The notes under the pieces: generated by a model
Database searches by the model: none
The model's input: the letters and a program-made list of their open reading frames with translations, nothing else
Told to the model about the DNA's origin: nothing
Translations under genes and position numbers: made by a program
Part shown: piece by piece, positions 44,686-52,590 of the stretch
How the letters are laid out: the number at the start of each line of letters is the position of its first letter
Numbering within the stretch: the stretch's first letter is position 1
Origin: Spirochaetota bacterium
GTDB taxonomy: Bacteria > Spirochaetota > Brachyspiria > Brachyspirales > JACRPF01
Reading direction: 5' to 3'
DNA length: 59,468 nt
Assembly (NCBI GenBank): GCA_038043445.1
Contig: JBBTBY010000022.1
Location: 1-59,468 of the forward strand

Positions 44686-45699
44686 CTATCTGCTGACGTA
44701 GACGATGCCCTTTCGCACGATGCCGGCGAACTCGCGTTTCGTCGTCGGGTTCATGAGCTTCACGCGCATGTTCTCGCCGGCGTCGGCGAGCGCGGTCGCT
44801 TTCACGGAAAGCATTATCGCGCCGTCGTTCATGTGCACGTCAACCGTATCCCCTTTGTGCACCGCGATCGTATCTGCGAGGTGGAAGCGGCGCACGATAT
44901 TATCACGTTTAATATAATACTTCGTCATGCGATTTGCAAGCTCGGCCGCATCGGTCACGCTGTCCGCCGGTATGCGGTCAGAGCGATATTCCCTGGCCTC
45001 GCAGAGGTCGCTCGTCATCGCCGTGTTCTTATCGATATACGCCTTTGCCGTGAGCACGGTCTTGACGGTATACACTTCCACGAGCGTTTCGAACCAGTTC
45101 TCGCGTTTGCCGTCGCGCGAAAGCACGTCCACACGTATGCGCTGTGTGCCGACCATTTTTCCCTGACCGAACACGAACGAGAGCGTATTATCGTTGCGCA
45201 TCGTTATCACGGGGAGCTTATAGAGGAATTTGACGCGGAACTCGCTTTTCTTCGCGCCACCCGGGACGATAGCATCGAGGAGTTTATCGGCAACGAATGC
45301 TCTCCAGGGATCGGTATCTGTTGTGTTCGCATCGTCACGCGTCGGCATATCCGTTCCTGTCGATATGCTGCGGGGTGCGGCGGAAGCTGCTGCGGGCGGC
45401 GTCTCGGACCCTGAGGCTCGTGATGCACCGGGTGAGATCACGATACGGGACCCGACCGCATCAAGGTCGATGCCGGAAAGCTCGCGATTGACCTGTGCAA
45501 GCAGGAATGCAAGTGTTACCGTCGTCGTTGTCGTCGGCCTCGGCATGAGCACCGGGTTCGCGATGTCGCCGTCGGAATGGAATGCATCGAGAAGTCTGAC
45601 ATCGCCGGAAACGGAGATATGCTGCCTGAGCGTGAGCGTGAGCGCAAAAACGTATGCTGGTATTATCGTGAGAATGATGATAAGGCAAAGCCGACGCAT
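44686..45699 (-). CDS. flgA: FlgA-like flagellar P-ring chaperone (SAF domain)
   Basis: The ATG at 45699 follows GGAGGG at 5 nt and gives 337 residues with a signal peptide (CLIIILTIIPAYVFALTL). The C-terminal 130 residues are a FlgA-type SAF domain (VLTAKAYIDKNTAMTSDLCE, ANRMTKYYIKRDNIV, MLSVKATALADAGENMRVKL). FlgA helps FlgI assemble in the periplasm around the flagellar rod. The region at about 90-130 is a low-complexity Ser/Ala/Thr stretch that looks like a linker. No other flagellar gene is in the window; the operon partners are regulators. Confidence 0.82.
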   Translation of the reverse strand: MRRLCLIIILTIIPAYVFALTLTLRQHISVSGDVRLLDAFHSDGDIANPVLMPRPTTTTTVTLAFLLAQVNRELSGIDLDAVGSRIVISPGASRASGSETPPAAASAAPRSISTGTDMPTRDDANTTDTDPWRAFVADKLLDAIVPGGAKKSEFRVKFLYKLPVITMRNDNTLSFVFGQGKMVGTQRIRVDVLSRDGKRENWFETLVEVYTVKTVLTAKAYIDKNTAMTSDLCEAREYRSDRIPADSVTDAAELANRMTKYYIKRDNIVRRFHLADTIAVHKGDTVDVHMNDGAIMLSVKATALADAGENMRVKLMNPTTKREFAGIVRKGIVYVSR

Positions 45700-45812
45700 A
45701 ACTACCCTCCGAGAACGACTACACTGTCGATTATCGGCCTGCACACCGGCAGCTTAAGCGCTTTTTCTGCGGCCTTATTATGGAAGAACATCATAATCGG
45801 CATGCCCCGGTA

Positions 45813-45840
45813 TTGACGATATATCCAATCGGGGTATACT
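45813..45840 (+). promoter_or_regulatory. Promoter of the DUF3108-like/LuxR pair
   Basis: TTGACG (45813-45818), a 16-nt spacer and TATACT (45835-45840), giving a start near 45847. Frame upstream of that point is not translated from this transcript. Confidence 0.75.
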
Positions 45841-45872
45841 GGCGCACCCTGTTGATGAGGAGAAACGGCCGT

Positions 45873-46646
45873 ATGTATCGTCAGCTCGCCTTGATCTTCA
45901 GTCGTCTCGCGGTGCCTGCCGTGCTGCTTTTCACCGGTATGTCCGCCTTCGGTACGGGCGAAGAATATCGGATGAAGATCGCATATAATGGCAGCATTAT
46001 CGGTTCCAACCATGTGCGCATCACCCATCGCCCGGGGGGCGAGGCTGATTATATCGTGAAGATAAATGCCGTTATGCCGATATTGTTCCTCACCTTCACG
46101 CTGGACCGCACATCATATTTCACGCTCGATAAGAAACACATGCTCGTCACCTACAGCAATGTATCGCGTACCACATTCCCGGGATATGAATACGATATGT
46201 ACGCGACGAATTTCGGTTCCAATGTCGTCATTCATATCATACGCGGCACATCCACTGAAACACGGGTGGTGAACGCCGATGCATACGATTATCTGACCGG
46301 CGGACGGTATGCCGATAAGATCGGGCCGGAACGCACGAACGCAACACTGCGCTTTCTTGATCTGGACAGCATCGATGTCTATCCAGCCGATTTTTCGTTC
46401 GTAACCAACTACACGAAATTTATCGGCGGGAAGAAAGAGGAGATATACGAATTATCCATGCGGTCGGGCTTCCTCTCGCAGCGGGTGACCGTTATGACGC
46501 GCGTCGATATACCCATACTGCTCGAGCTCTATCTCCCGTTCATCGGCTGGACGCGTACCGAGCTTACGGGGACGACGATAGCTGATTCGCTCATGCCGGT
46601 ACTTCCTGCAAGTGCCGGCAAGGATGCCGACCGTGTTCAGCATTGA
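45873..46646 (+). CDS. Exported DUF3108-like protein
   Basis: The ATG at 45873 (GAGGAG about 9 nt upstream; 45855 is a weaker option) gives 257 residues with a signal peptide (LALIFSRLAVPAVLLFTGMSAFG). The body is all-beta with the DUF3108 layout: RMKIAYNGSIIGSNHVRI, DYIVKINAVMPILFLTF, DRTSYFTLDKKHML, and a later second set of strands. DUF3108 proteins are periplasmic or outer-membrane-linked with unknown role. The end overlaps the start of the membrane LuxR gene by 23 nt. Confidence 0.6.
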   Translation: MYRQLALIFSRLAVPAVLLFTGMSAFGTGEEYRMKIAYNGSIIGSNHVRITHRPGGEADYIVKINAVMPILFLTFTLDRTSYFTLDKKHMLVTYSNVSRTTFPGYEYDMYATNFGSNVVIHIIRGTSTETRVVNADAYDYLTGGRYADKIGPERTNATLRFLDLDSIDVYPADFSFVTNYTKFIGGKKEEIYELSMRSGFLSQRVTVMTRVDIPILLELYLPFIGWTRTELTGTTIADSLMPVLPASAGKDADRVQH

Positions 46647-47430
46647 AGAAAGCATACACAAGAATTTCCGTTTTCGCACGCTCTTTGCCGCGCTCTTCCT
46701 TTCTATTTTGAGCCTGCTCCTGTTCCATTTTTTTCCCGGGCTGAACGACCAACTCATGTACCCGGCATGGTTCCCGGCATCGATCGCAGCGTTCGGACTT
46801 GTCACATTCCTTATCCCGCTGGCTATCGTGAAGGCGCTCGGTGCGTCGCATCGGGTAGCGCATGCAGCGTATTTCTTCAATGCGACGACATCGTTCATCG
46901 TGATACCGATACTGCTCCTTGTTTTTTCAAGGACGTTCACCTCGTTCATCTGGATAGCGCCGAGCATTTCATTCCTCATCGTACGCATGTATCACAATAA
47001 TAAGCGGTGGATGCGTGTGCTCTCGCTCCTGACGCCCGGCATCGCCTATTGCGGGCATGCGCTCTACTGGAACCTTATCGTCCGTGATCCGTTCCGTCCC
47101 GAGGCGCTCATATTCGCCGCCGGCGTCACATTCCTCTACATCTATTCGGTGTACTATTTCATGGAAGTGCGCCGCGAGAACAGATTGTCGGCCATCTCCC
47201 CGAAGGAGAAGAAGCGATTCTTCGCGAGCTTCAATCTCACCCCTCGCGAAGAGCAGATCGTCGAGGAGATACTCACCGGATACTCGACGAAGGAGATCGC
47301 CGCTCGCTTTCCGATAGCCGCCGGCACGATCAAAACGCATACGAAGAATATCTATAAAAAAATGGGTGTGAACACCCGCCTCAAGATCATCACGAAATTC
47401 CTCGATTTCTCACCCGACGAGAAGCAGTGA
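46624..47430 (+). CDS. Membrane-bound LuxR-type transcriptional regulator
   Basis: The ATG at 46624 gives 268 residues (a GTG at 46612 is also in frame). Six hydrophobic helices fill residues about 18-190 (FAALFLSILSLLLFHFF, IAAFGLVTFLIPLAIV, FIVIPILLLVF, ALIFAAGVTFLYIYSVYYF). A LuxR/GerE helix-turn-helix follows at about 205-262 (NLTPREEQIVEEILTGYSTK, then AAGTIKTHTKNIYKKMG). Membrane helices replacing the usual soluble receiver suggest that it senses something in or near the membrane. It overlaps the DUF3108-like gene, which points to a common function. Confidence 0.87.
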   Translation: MPTVFSIEESIHKNFRFRTLFAALFLSILSLLLFHFFPGLNDQLMYPAWFPASIAAFGLVTFLIPLAIVKALGASHRVAHAAYFFNATTSFIVIPILLLVFSRTFTSFIWIAPSISFLIVRMYHNNKRWMRVLSLLTPGIAYCGHALYWNLIVRDPFRPEALIFAAGVTFLYIYSVYYFMEVRRENRLSAISPKEKKRFFASFNLTPREEQIVEEILTGYSTKEIAARFPIAAGTIKTHTKNIYKKMGVNTRLKIITKFLDFSPDEKQ

Positions 47431-47588
47431 GGAATGTCCTACCCCATCAGGGATAGATGAAAACTACCCCCTTTGGGGTATTGTCCACTTTTCAGAATCA
47501 GATACCATGGCCGGCATAGCATGGAATAGGTATAAAATCATCTCATGGGAATGCCGGTCAAATGGAACGGAATTCCGAGGAAGAAATC

Positions 47589-48812
47589 ATGAAGATCGCA
47601 ATGGTTGTTGATGCGTATAATAAGGGGAACGGCGGATGCGTCGCCACGATGCGCCTGGTCGAAGGGCTCAAAAAGCGAGGGCATGAATTCAATATTGTCG
47701 CGACAAAATCCCTTGAAAAAAAGAACTTTTTCCCGGTGAAGGGATTTTACATGCCCGGCACCGAGGAATCGCAGGCGAACATGGACTTTCAGTTCGGCCT
47801 CGCCGATAAAAATGTCCTTAGAAAAGCATTTTCAGATGTTGATCTGGTCCAGATACAGTTCCCGTTCTTTCTCGGGCACGGCGCTGCCAAGATCGCGAGA
47901 TCAATGAAGAAAAACGTCATCGGCGCCTACCACGTGCAGCCGCAGAACATTCTCGGGGCCATGGGCAAAGAAAGCAGGTTCTTTGAATTCGTGATCGGGA
48001 AGCTTTTCAACTTTTTCCTTTTTAATCGGGTGCCCCTCACGCAATGCCCGTCGCAGTTCGCGGCCGATCATCTGAGGAAAAGCGGTTGCAGGAAAACACT
48101 GAAAGTGGTGTCCAACGGCATACCGGCGGATTATGCCGCAAAGAAACACGCCCGCCCGAAATGGTTCGGCGATAAGCTTGTGCTCATGAATGTCGGCCGC
48201 CATGCGCTTGAAAAAAGGCAAACGCTCCTGGTCGAAGGAGTGAAGCGCTCGAAATACGCCGACAAGATACAGCTCTTGCTCTGCGGCAAGGGAGAGATGT
48301 CTGAAACACTGATCAAGAACGGCGCGGAACTCCCGGTAAAACCGTTCGTTCAGTATGTAACGCATGAAGAGAAGCTTGAGTATCTGAACACTGCCGATCT
48401 GTACGTCCACGCTTCCATGGTGGAGCTCGAGAGCCTTTCCTGCCTCGAGGCCATCGGCTGCGGGCTTCCCTGCCTTATCGGCGATTCCAGGTACAGCGCT
48501 GCGCCGCAATTCGCACTTGACAAACGCTTCATCTTTACGTTCGATGATGCGGACAGCCTCGCCGCGAAGATCGACTATTGGTATGAGCACCGTGGTGAGC
48601 TTAAGACCTCGCGGAAAAAAGCACTGGAAATGGCGGAAAAGTATCGCTTCGAAAAATGTCTTGATGAGATGGAAGCGATGTACGCGGAAGTCCTGCGGAC
48701 AAGCAAATATGCAAAGCAGCTTCCGAACAGCGGCGGGGCCGGCGTACTTGCCCCGGAAGCGGGTACACAGCAATTCCACCATACGACACGGGGCGGGAAA
48801 AAGGGGCGATGA
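47589..48812 (+). CDS. Glycosyltransferase family 4-type (GT-B)
   Basis: The ATG at 47589 (GAGGAA 7 nt upstream) gives 407 residues. The N-terminal Rossmann domain has a glycine-rich loop (AYNKGNGGCVATMRLVEGL), and the C-terminal donor-binding domain has NVGRHALEKRQTLLVEG and the E-x7-E motif in VELESLSCLEAIGCGLP. Enzymes of this type transfer a sugar from a nucleotide sugar to lipid or glycan acceptors. It overlaps a PlsC-like acyltransferase by 4 nt, and with the likeness to diacylglycerol glucosyltransferases this suggests glycolipid synthesis (inference). The last 30 residues are low-complexity. Confidence 0.9.
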   Translation: MKIAMVVDAYNKGNGGCVATMRLVEGLKKRGHEFNIVATKSLEKKNFFPVKGFYMPGTEESQANMDFQFGLADKNVLRKAFSDVDLVQIQFPFFLGHGAAKIARSMKKNVIGAYHVQPQNILGAMGKESRFFEFVIGKLFNFFLFNRVPLTQCPSQFAADHLRKSGCRKTLKVVSNGIPADYAAKKHARPKWFGDKLVLMNVGRHALEKRQTLLVEGVKRSKYADKIQLLLCGKGEMSETLIKNGAELPVKPFVQYVTHEEKLEYLNTADLYVHASMVELESLSCLEAIGCGLPCLIGDSRYSAAPQFALDKRFIFTFDDADSLAAKIDYWYEHRGELKTSRKKALEMAEKYRFEKCLDEMEAMYAEVLRTSKYAKQLPNSGGAGVLAPEAGTQQFHHTTRGGKKGR

Positions 48813-49633
48813 AAGACAACAGCCAGCGGCGCTCGATACCGAAAGAAAAGCTCTTCGTCGTAAAGAACAACAAGATGAAGATTGACTTTGCGCAGAAGTT
48901 CACCTACATCTATTTCGACTGGTGGTTCGAGCTTCTTGTACTGCCGTGTTTTCTATTTTGTTATGTGCTCGCGACACTGAGCGCTCTCTACTTCGGGCTC
49001 ACGGTGAGCGGCAGGGAGAATCTGCGCATACTCAAGAAAAAAGGATGCGTAGTCATTTCCAATCACTGCCACTACTTCGATACGGTATTCGCGAGCTATA
49101 CGTTCTTCCCGCGGCATCTCTATACCTCGGTAGCCCAGAGGAATTTCGAGGTTCCCATAGTCCGGCGGATACTGCGCCTCCTCAGGGCTTTTCCCATTCC
49201 GAACCATTCCCTCGGATTCAAGATGATAGCTAATTCGGTCGGCGAAGCGCTCAGGAGAAGGCATAGCATATTGGTTCTCCCCGAGGGGGATCTCTGCTAT
49301 ATGAGCCAGGAGATATTCAAATTCAAACCCGGTGCATTCTACATGTCATACATGCATCAGGCGCCGATACTGCCGATGGTCTATGTTCTCACGAAACGCG
49401 AGAAGAACGGTGTTGAGAAGAAGCATCGCCCGCGGATACGTCAGGTGTTCGGCGAACCGATATGCCCGCCGCCGCTCCGTCCCGACGGTGCTTTCCCCAA
49501 AGAAGAGCTCGATGCCATGATGGAAAAGGCTGCTCGATGGATGGAAGGTACGCTTGCGGCATATCACAAGGACGAAGTGGCTCCGTCCTTAAGCACCAAT
49601 ACCGTCAGCGATACTGCGATGCCTGCGCAGTGA
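48809..49633 (+). CDS. PlsC-type 1-acyl-glycerol-phosphate acyltransferase
   Basis: The 274-residue protein has a membrane helix at about 36-62. The acyltransferase motif I is NHCHYFD (H-x4-D) and motif III is LPEGDL. The conserved basic block between them is weaker than in E. coli PlsC. Family members acylate lysophosphatidic acid or other glycolipids at the inner membrane. It is translationally coupled (ATGA) to the glycosyltransferase. Its 3' end overlaps the convergent ABC transporter by 29 nt. Confidence 0.88.
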   Translation: MKDNSQRRSIPKEKLFVVKNNKMKIDFAQKFTYIYFDWWFELLVLPCFLFCYVLATLSALYFGLTVSGRENLRILKKKGCVVISNHCHYFDTVFASYTFFPRHLYTSVAQRNFEVPIVRRILRLLRAFPIPNHSLGFKMIANSVGEALRRRHSILVLPEGDLCYMSQEIFKFKPGAFYMSYMHQAPILPMVYVLTKREKNGVEKKHRPRIRQVFGEPICPPPLRPDGAFPKEELDAMMEKAARWMEGTLAAYHKDEVAPSLSTNTVSDTAMPAQ

Positions 49634-51449
49634 ACATCGATGCATACACGCCTTTCTTCTTCATGAGACGATCATGACTCCCCGCTTCCACGATGCGCCC
49701 CTCATCGAAGACGAGTATATTGTCCACGGTGCGCACGGTGGAAAAGCGATGCGACACGATGACGGTCATCCTCCCCTCGGAGACATGCGATAATCCCTTG
49801 AAGATCTCCGCCTCGGCGAACACATCGAGCGATGCGGTCGGCTCATCGAGCACAAGTGCCGGGCTTTGGCGCATATAGCCGCGAGCGAGCGCTATCTTCT
49901 GCCATTCCCCGCCGGAAAGGTCGGCCGAATTCCCCGTTGTGCCGAAGAGCCGCCCGAGCCAGGTATCATATCCCTTCGGCAGGCGCCCTACGAGCGAGGC
50001 GATGCCCGCATGCGATGCGGCATGTTCGATACGCGCGCTGTCGTCCGCGTGCGATAGATCGCCGAGGGCGATGTTCTCGCGCAGGGTGAGGCTGTAGCGG
50101 ACATAATCCTGGAATACGACGGAAAAGAATTTCCGAACGCTTTCGATGCTGTAGGTACGGAGGTCTTTCCCTTCGAGAAGGATGACGCCCTCGGCAGGGT
50201 CGTATAGCCGCGCAAGCAGTTTCACGAGCGACGTTTTTCCTGCGCCGTTCTTCCCGACAAGTGCGGTCGATTGCCCCGGGAGCAGACGGAAGTTGAGGTT
50301 CGAGAACACCATACGTTCGCTTCCCGGATAACGGAACGAGACGTTGCGGAATTCAACGCCCTTCACGAGCGTTTCAGGAGCGATGAGCGTTCCCCATCGC
50401 GGCTTCCCCTTCGGTCCGCGGAGCGCACCGCCTATTTTTTCATTGGTGATGTCGAGGAGCGCATAGAGGTTATCGAGGAAAAGACTTTGCCCGTAGATAT
50501 TCCCGCCTGAAGTGAATATACCGCGCGCATTACCGCGGCAGCTTTCCACGGCGCTCGTGAAGAGGACGATATCACCGATGGTGAGCGTATGCGATATGAC
50601 ACGCATGGCTATGTACGCCCACACGAGTGCCGAGCCCGCGACCTCGATGAGCGTGAACGCGGAATCGACGAGGCGTTCGCGTATACTGAGCTCGGTCTCC
50701 TGTTTCCAGAAGCGGGTGGCGCTTTCCTGATAGCGGCCGAGAAAGAGCTCGGCAAGCCCGAGGGTGCGTATCTCTTTGGCAATACCGCGGTCGGTAAGTA
50801 TATGGGAGTAATACCAGCGCAGACGTTCATCAGGCGTACGGTCGCGCTGCATCTTCCAGCGCAGGCGCGCGAAATATCCGCCGAGGAACGCCTGGGGAAG
50901 GGTTATCACCACCACGAGGATGACGGCCGCCCAGTGGAGCCTGAACAGCACGAACAGGAATGACGTGAGCGTGAGCGTCTGCCGGACAATGCTGATGAGG
51001 TACTGCAGTATCGACCATGCGCTCGATGAGGCGCCGCGCTGCGCGTTCTGCAGTATGTCGAAATGCTCCGGGTTCTCGAAGAACGCCATATCGAACGAGG
51101 CACATTTGCGCATGATGAGGAAATTGCAGTGTATATCGACGCGGGAACGAATGAGCGCGGTGAGAAGATTATTCGCCGCATCCAGCCATCGCCCGGTGAA
51201 CCAGGCGGCGGAGAGCACGATAAGATAGGGAACAAGGTCGGCAAGGGAGCGTATCCCCTGCGGGTTGTTCACGAGGAGCATGATATGATCGATGAAGAGC
51301 TTCGTCGAATAGACGGTTACGAGCGGCACGAGACCGATGACCATGTTCGTGACAAGCGCAAGAAGTGCAAGGGCGGGTGACGCGTCGAATACGAGTTTTG
51401 CCGCACGCGCCATCGAACGGAATATACGGCTTATTTTTTCGAGATCCAT
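49605..51449 (-). CDS. ABC transporter, fused permease-ATPase (exporter type)
   Basis: At 614 residues this is a half-transporter of the MsbA/multidrug class: six TM helices in about residues 20-310, then the ATPase with Walker A GKNGAGKTSL (near 398), Q-loop VFQDYVRYS, signature LSGGEWQK (near 512), Walker B ALVLDEPTAS (near 531) and H-loop VSHRF. It would act as a dimer at the inner membrane; the substrate is unknown. The -10 box lies 6 nt before the ATG, predicting a leaderless mRNA, and there is no Shine-Dalgarno site. The adjacent lipid-synthesis genes suggest a lipid or glycolipid cargo (inference). Confidence 0.93.
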   Translation of the reverse strand: MDLEKISRIFRSMARAAKLVFDASPALALLALVTNMVIGLVPLVTVYSTKLFIDHIMLLVNNPQGIRSLADLVPYLIVLSAAWFTGRWLDAANNLLTALIRSRVDIHCNFLIMRKCASFDMAFFENPEHFDILQNAQRGASSSAWSILQYLISIVRQTLTLTSFLFVLFRLHWAAVILVVVITLPQAFLGGYFARLRWKMQRDRTPDERLRWYYSHILTDRGIAKEIRTLGLAELFLGRYQESATRFWKQETELSIRERLVDSAFTLIEVAGSALVWAYIAMRVISHTLTIGDIVLFTSAVESCRGNARGIFTSGGNIYGQSLFLDNLYALLDITNEKIGGALRGPKGKPRWGTLIAPETLVKGVEFRNVSFRYPGSERMVFSNLNFRLLPGQSTALVGKNGAGKTSLVKLLARLYDPAEGVILLEGKDLRTYSIESVRKFFSVVFQDYVRYSLTLRENIALGDLSHADDSARIEHAASHAGIASLVGRLPKGYDTWLGRLFGTTGNSADLSGGEWQKIALARGYMRQSPALVLDEPTASLDVFAEAEIFKGLSHVSEGRMTVIVSHRFSTVRTVDNILVFDEGRIVEAGSHDRLMKKKGVYASMFTAQASQYR

Positions 51450-51455
51450 ACGGAA

Positions 51456-51483
51456 ACTATATCCTACACCCCGAGCGTGTCAA
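51456..51483 (-). promoter_or_regulatory. Promoter of the ABC transporter, predicting a leaderless mRNA
   Basis: TTGACA (51478-51483), a 16-nt spacer and TATAGT (51456-51461). The 6-nt distance to the ATG at 51449 puts +1 on the start codon. Confidence 0.82.
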
Positions 51484-51506
51484 TAGAAGTTTTGGCGGGA
51501 TGCGCC

Positions 51507-51536
51507 TTGACAAAAGCAGCCCGGATGGCGTATACT
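51507..51536 (+). promoter_or_regulatory. Promoter of the LacI-GH141 operon
   Basis: TTGACA (51507-51512), an 18-nt spacer and TATACT (51531-51536). The predicted start (about 51543) lies inside the palindrome at 51540-51559. The -35 lies 23 bp from the divergent ABC transporter -35. Confidence 0.82.
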
Positions 51537-51539
51537 CAT

Positions 51540-51559
51540 TTAGTCTAACGTTAGACTAA
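51540..51559. promoter_or_regulatory. 20-bp perfect palindromic operator of the LacI-GH141 operon
   Basis: TTAGTCTAACGTTAGACTAA is a perfect 20-bp palindrome with the central CG and TAACGTTA core of LacI-type operators. It lies at +1 of the lacI promoter and ends 3 nt before its ATG, which indicates autorepression. Confidence 0.82.
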
Positions 51560-51562
51560 CAC

Positions 51563-52576
51563 ATGCACAGGGAATCGGTGACAGTCAAGGATATCGCGCG
51601 CCGCGTCGGCGTGCATTACACCACGGTGGCTACCGTGCTTCGGGACAATAATACATCGCGGGCGTCGGAAAAAACACGCCGCGCCATCCTCAGGACCGCG
51701 CGGACGCTCGGGTACCGCGGGAACATACTCGCGTCGAACATGCGCCGGGGGCTTAAGCGGCTTGCCGTCATCATCTGCGCAGAGGATCAGGAAATGATCT
51801 ATTACCCCTACTATCAGGAGATCATAGCGGGTCTTCAGGATGTGTTGAGCCGCGAGGGCAGGACGCTCTCCTTCCACTTCTACTCGCACGTGACCAAGGG
51901 GCATATTCTCAAGAACATCGACAGCTCGCTCTATGCGGGGCTTATCGTCCTCGGGAATGAGAAGTACAATGAGATAGAATCGCTCGCGGCGCATATCCCG
52001 ACACTGCAGATCAATTACCGCATACCGTCGAAGCACCGGCACTATCTTCTCCGCGACGAGGAAGCGGCGGCACGCACCACGTTCTCCTACTGCGCAGAAA
52101 AGGGCCGGCGGCGGGTGACCGGCGTATTCCTGTACGCGACCGATGTGCAGAAGCACCGTCAGGATATCTACGAACGCATCGCGAAGGAATTCCTCGCGAT
52201 CACGTTCAGCTGCACATCGATAGCGGCCGTCGACCGTCAGCTCTATACCTATGATATGGCCCGCTCATTGTACAACAGCATCACCGATGATATGATACGC
52301 CGCATCGTGCGTTCATCGGATGTCATACTCGGACTTTCGACGTACTGCGAACTGCTCTATCGCCGCATGTGCGCCGTCGGCATCCGTATACCCGAGGATA
52401 TCGGATTCCTCATGGATGGCGCCATGTACGCGGAACGTGTGTATTTCCCCGAGGTAAGCCGCGTCGGCGTGAGAACAAAGGAAATGATCGATGCGATAAT
52501 ATCGTTCTTCGAGACAACGCCCCGCCCGAAAACGATAGAACTTGCATCCCATATTTTCGAAGGGGCAACAATGTGA
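51563..52576 (+). CDS. LacI family transcriptional regulator
   Basis: The 337-residue protein has the LacI helix-turn-helix at about 6-50 (VTVKDIARRVGVHYTTVATVL; TARTLGYRGNILASNMRRG) and a ligand domain (about 63-325: LAVIICAEDQEMIYYPYYQE, YAGLIVLGN, DIGFLMDGA). The usual DxxG sugar-binding motifs are less clear than in the repressor at 18859. The leader is about 20 nt and is mostly the operator, with no Shine-Dalgarno site. It heads the operon with the GH141-like enzymes. Confidence 0.93.
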   Translation: MHRESVTVKDIARRVGVHYTTVATVLRDNNTSRASEKTRRAILRTARTLGYRGNILASNMRRGLKRLAVIICAEDQEMIYYPYYQEIIAGLQDVLSREGRTLSFHFYSHVTKGHILKNIDSSLYAGLIVLGNEKYNEIESLAAHIPTLQINYRIPSKHRHYLLRDEEAAARTTFSYCAEKGRRRVTGVFLYATDVQKHRQDIYERIAKEFLAITFSCTSIAAVDRQLYTYDMARSLYNSITDDMIRRIVRSSDVILGLSTYCELLYRRMCAVGIRIPEDIGFLMDGAMYAERVYFPEVSRVGVRTKEMIDAIISFFETTPRPKTIELASHIFEGATM

Positions 52577-52590
52577 AACGGAGCAGCGGC

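Noticed and set aside
45702-45803. Possible 33-codon peptide (MPIMMFFHNKAAEKALKLPV...) before flgA
   Set aside because: It has no good ribosome site and no promoter upstream. It ends just before the flgA ribosome site, so a leader peptide is possible but unsupported.
47465-47480. Hairpin TACCCC-CTTT-GGGGTA after the LuxR gene
   Set aside because: A 6-bp stem without a following U-run; too weak to call a terminator.
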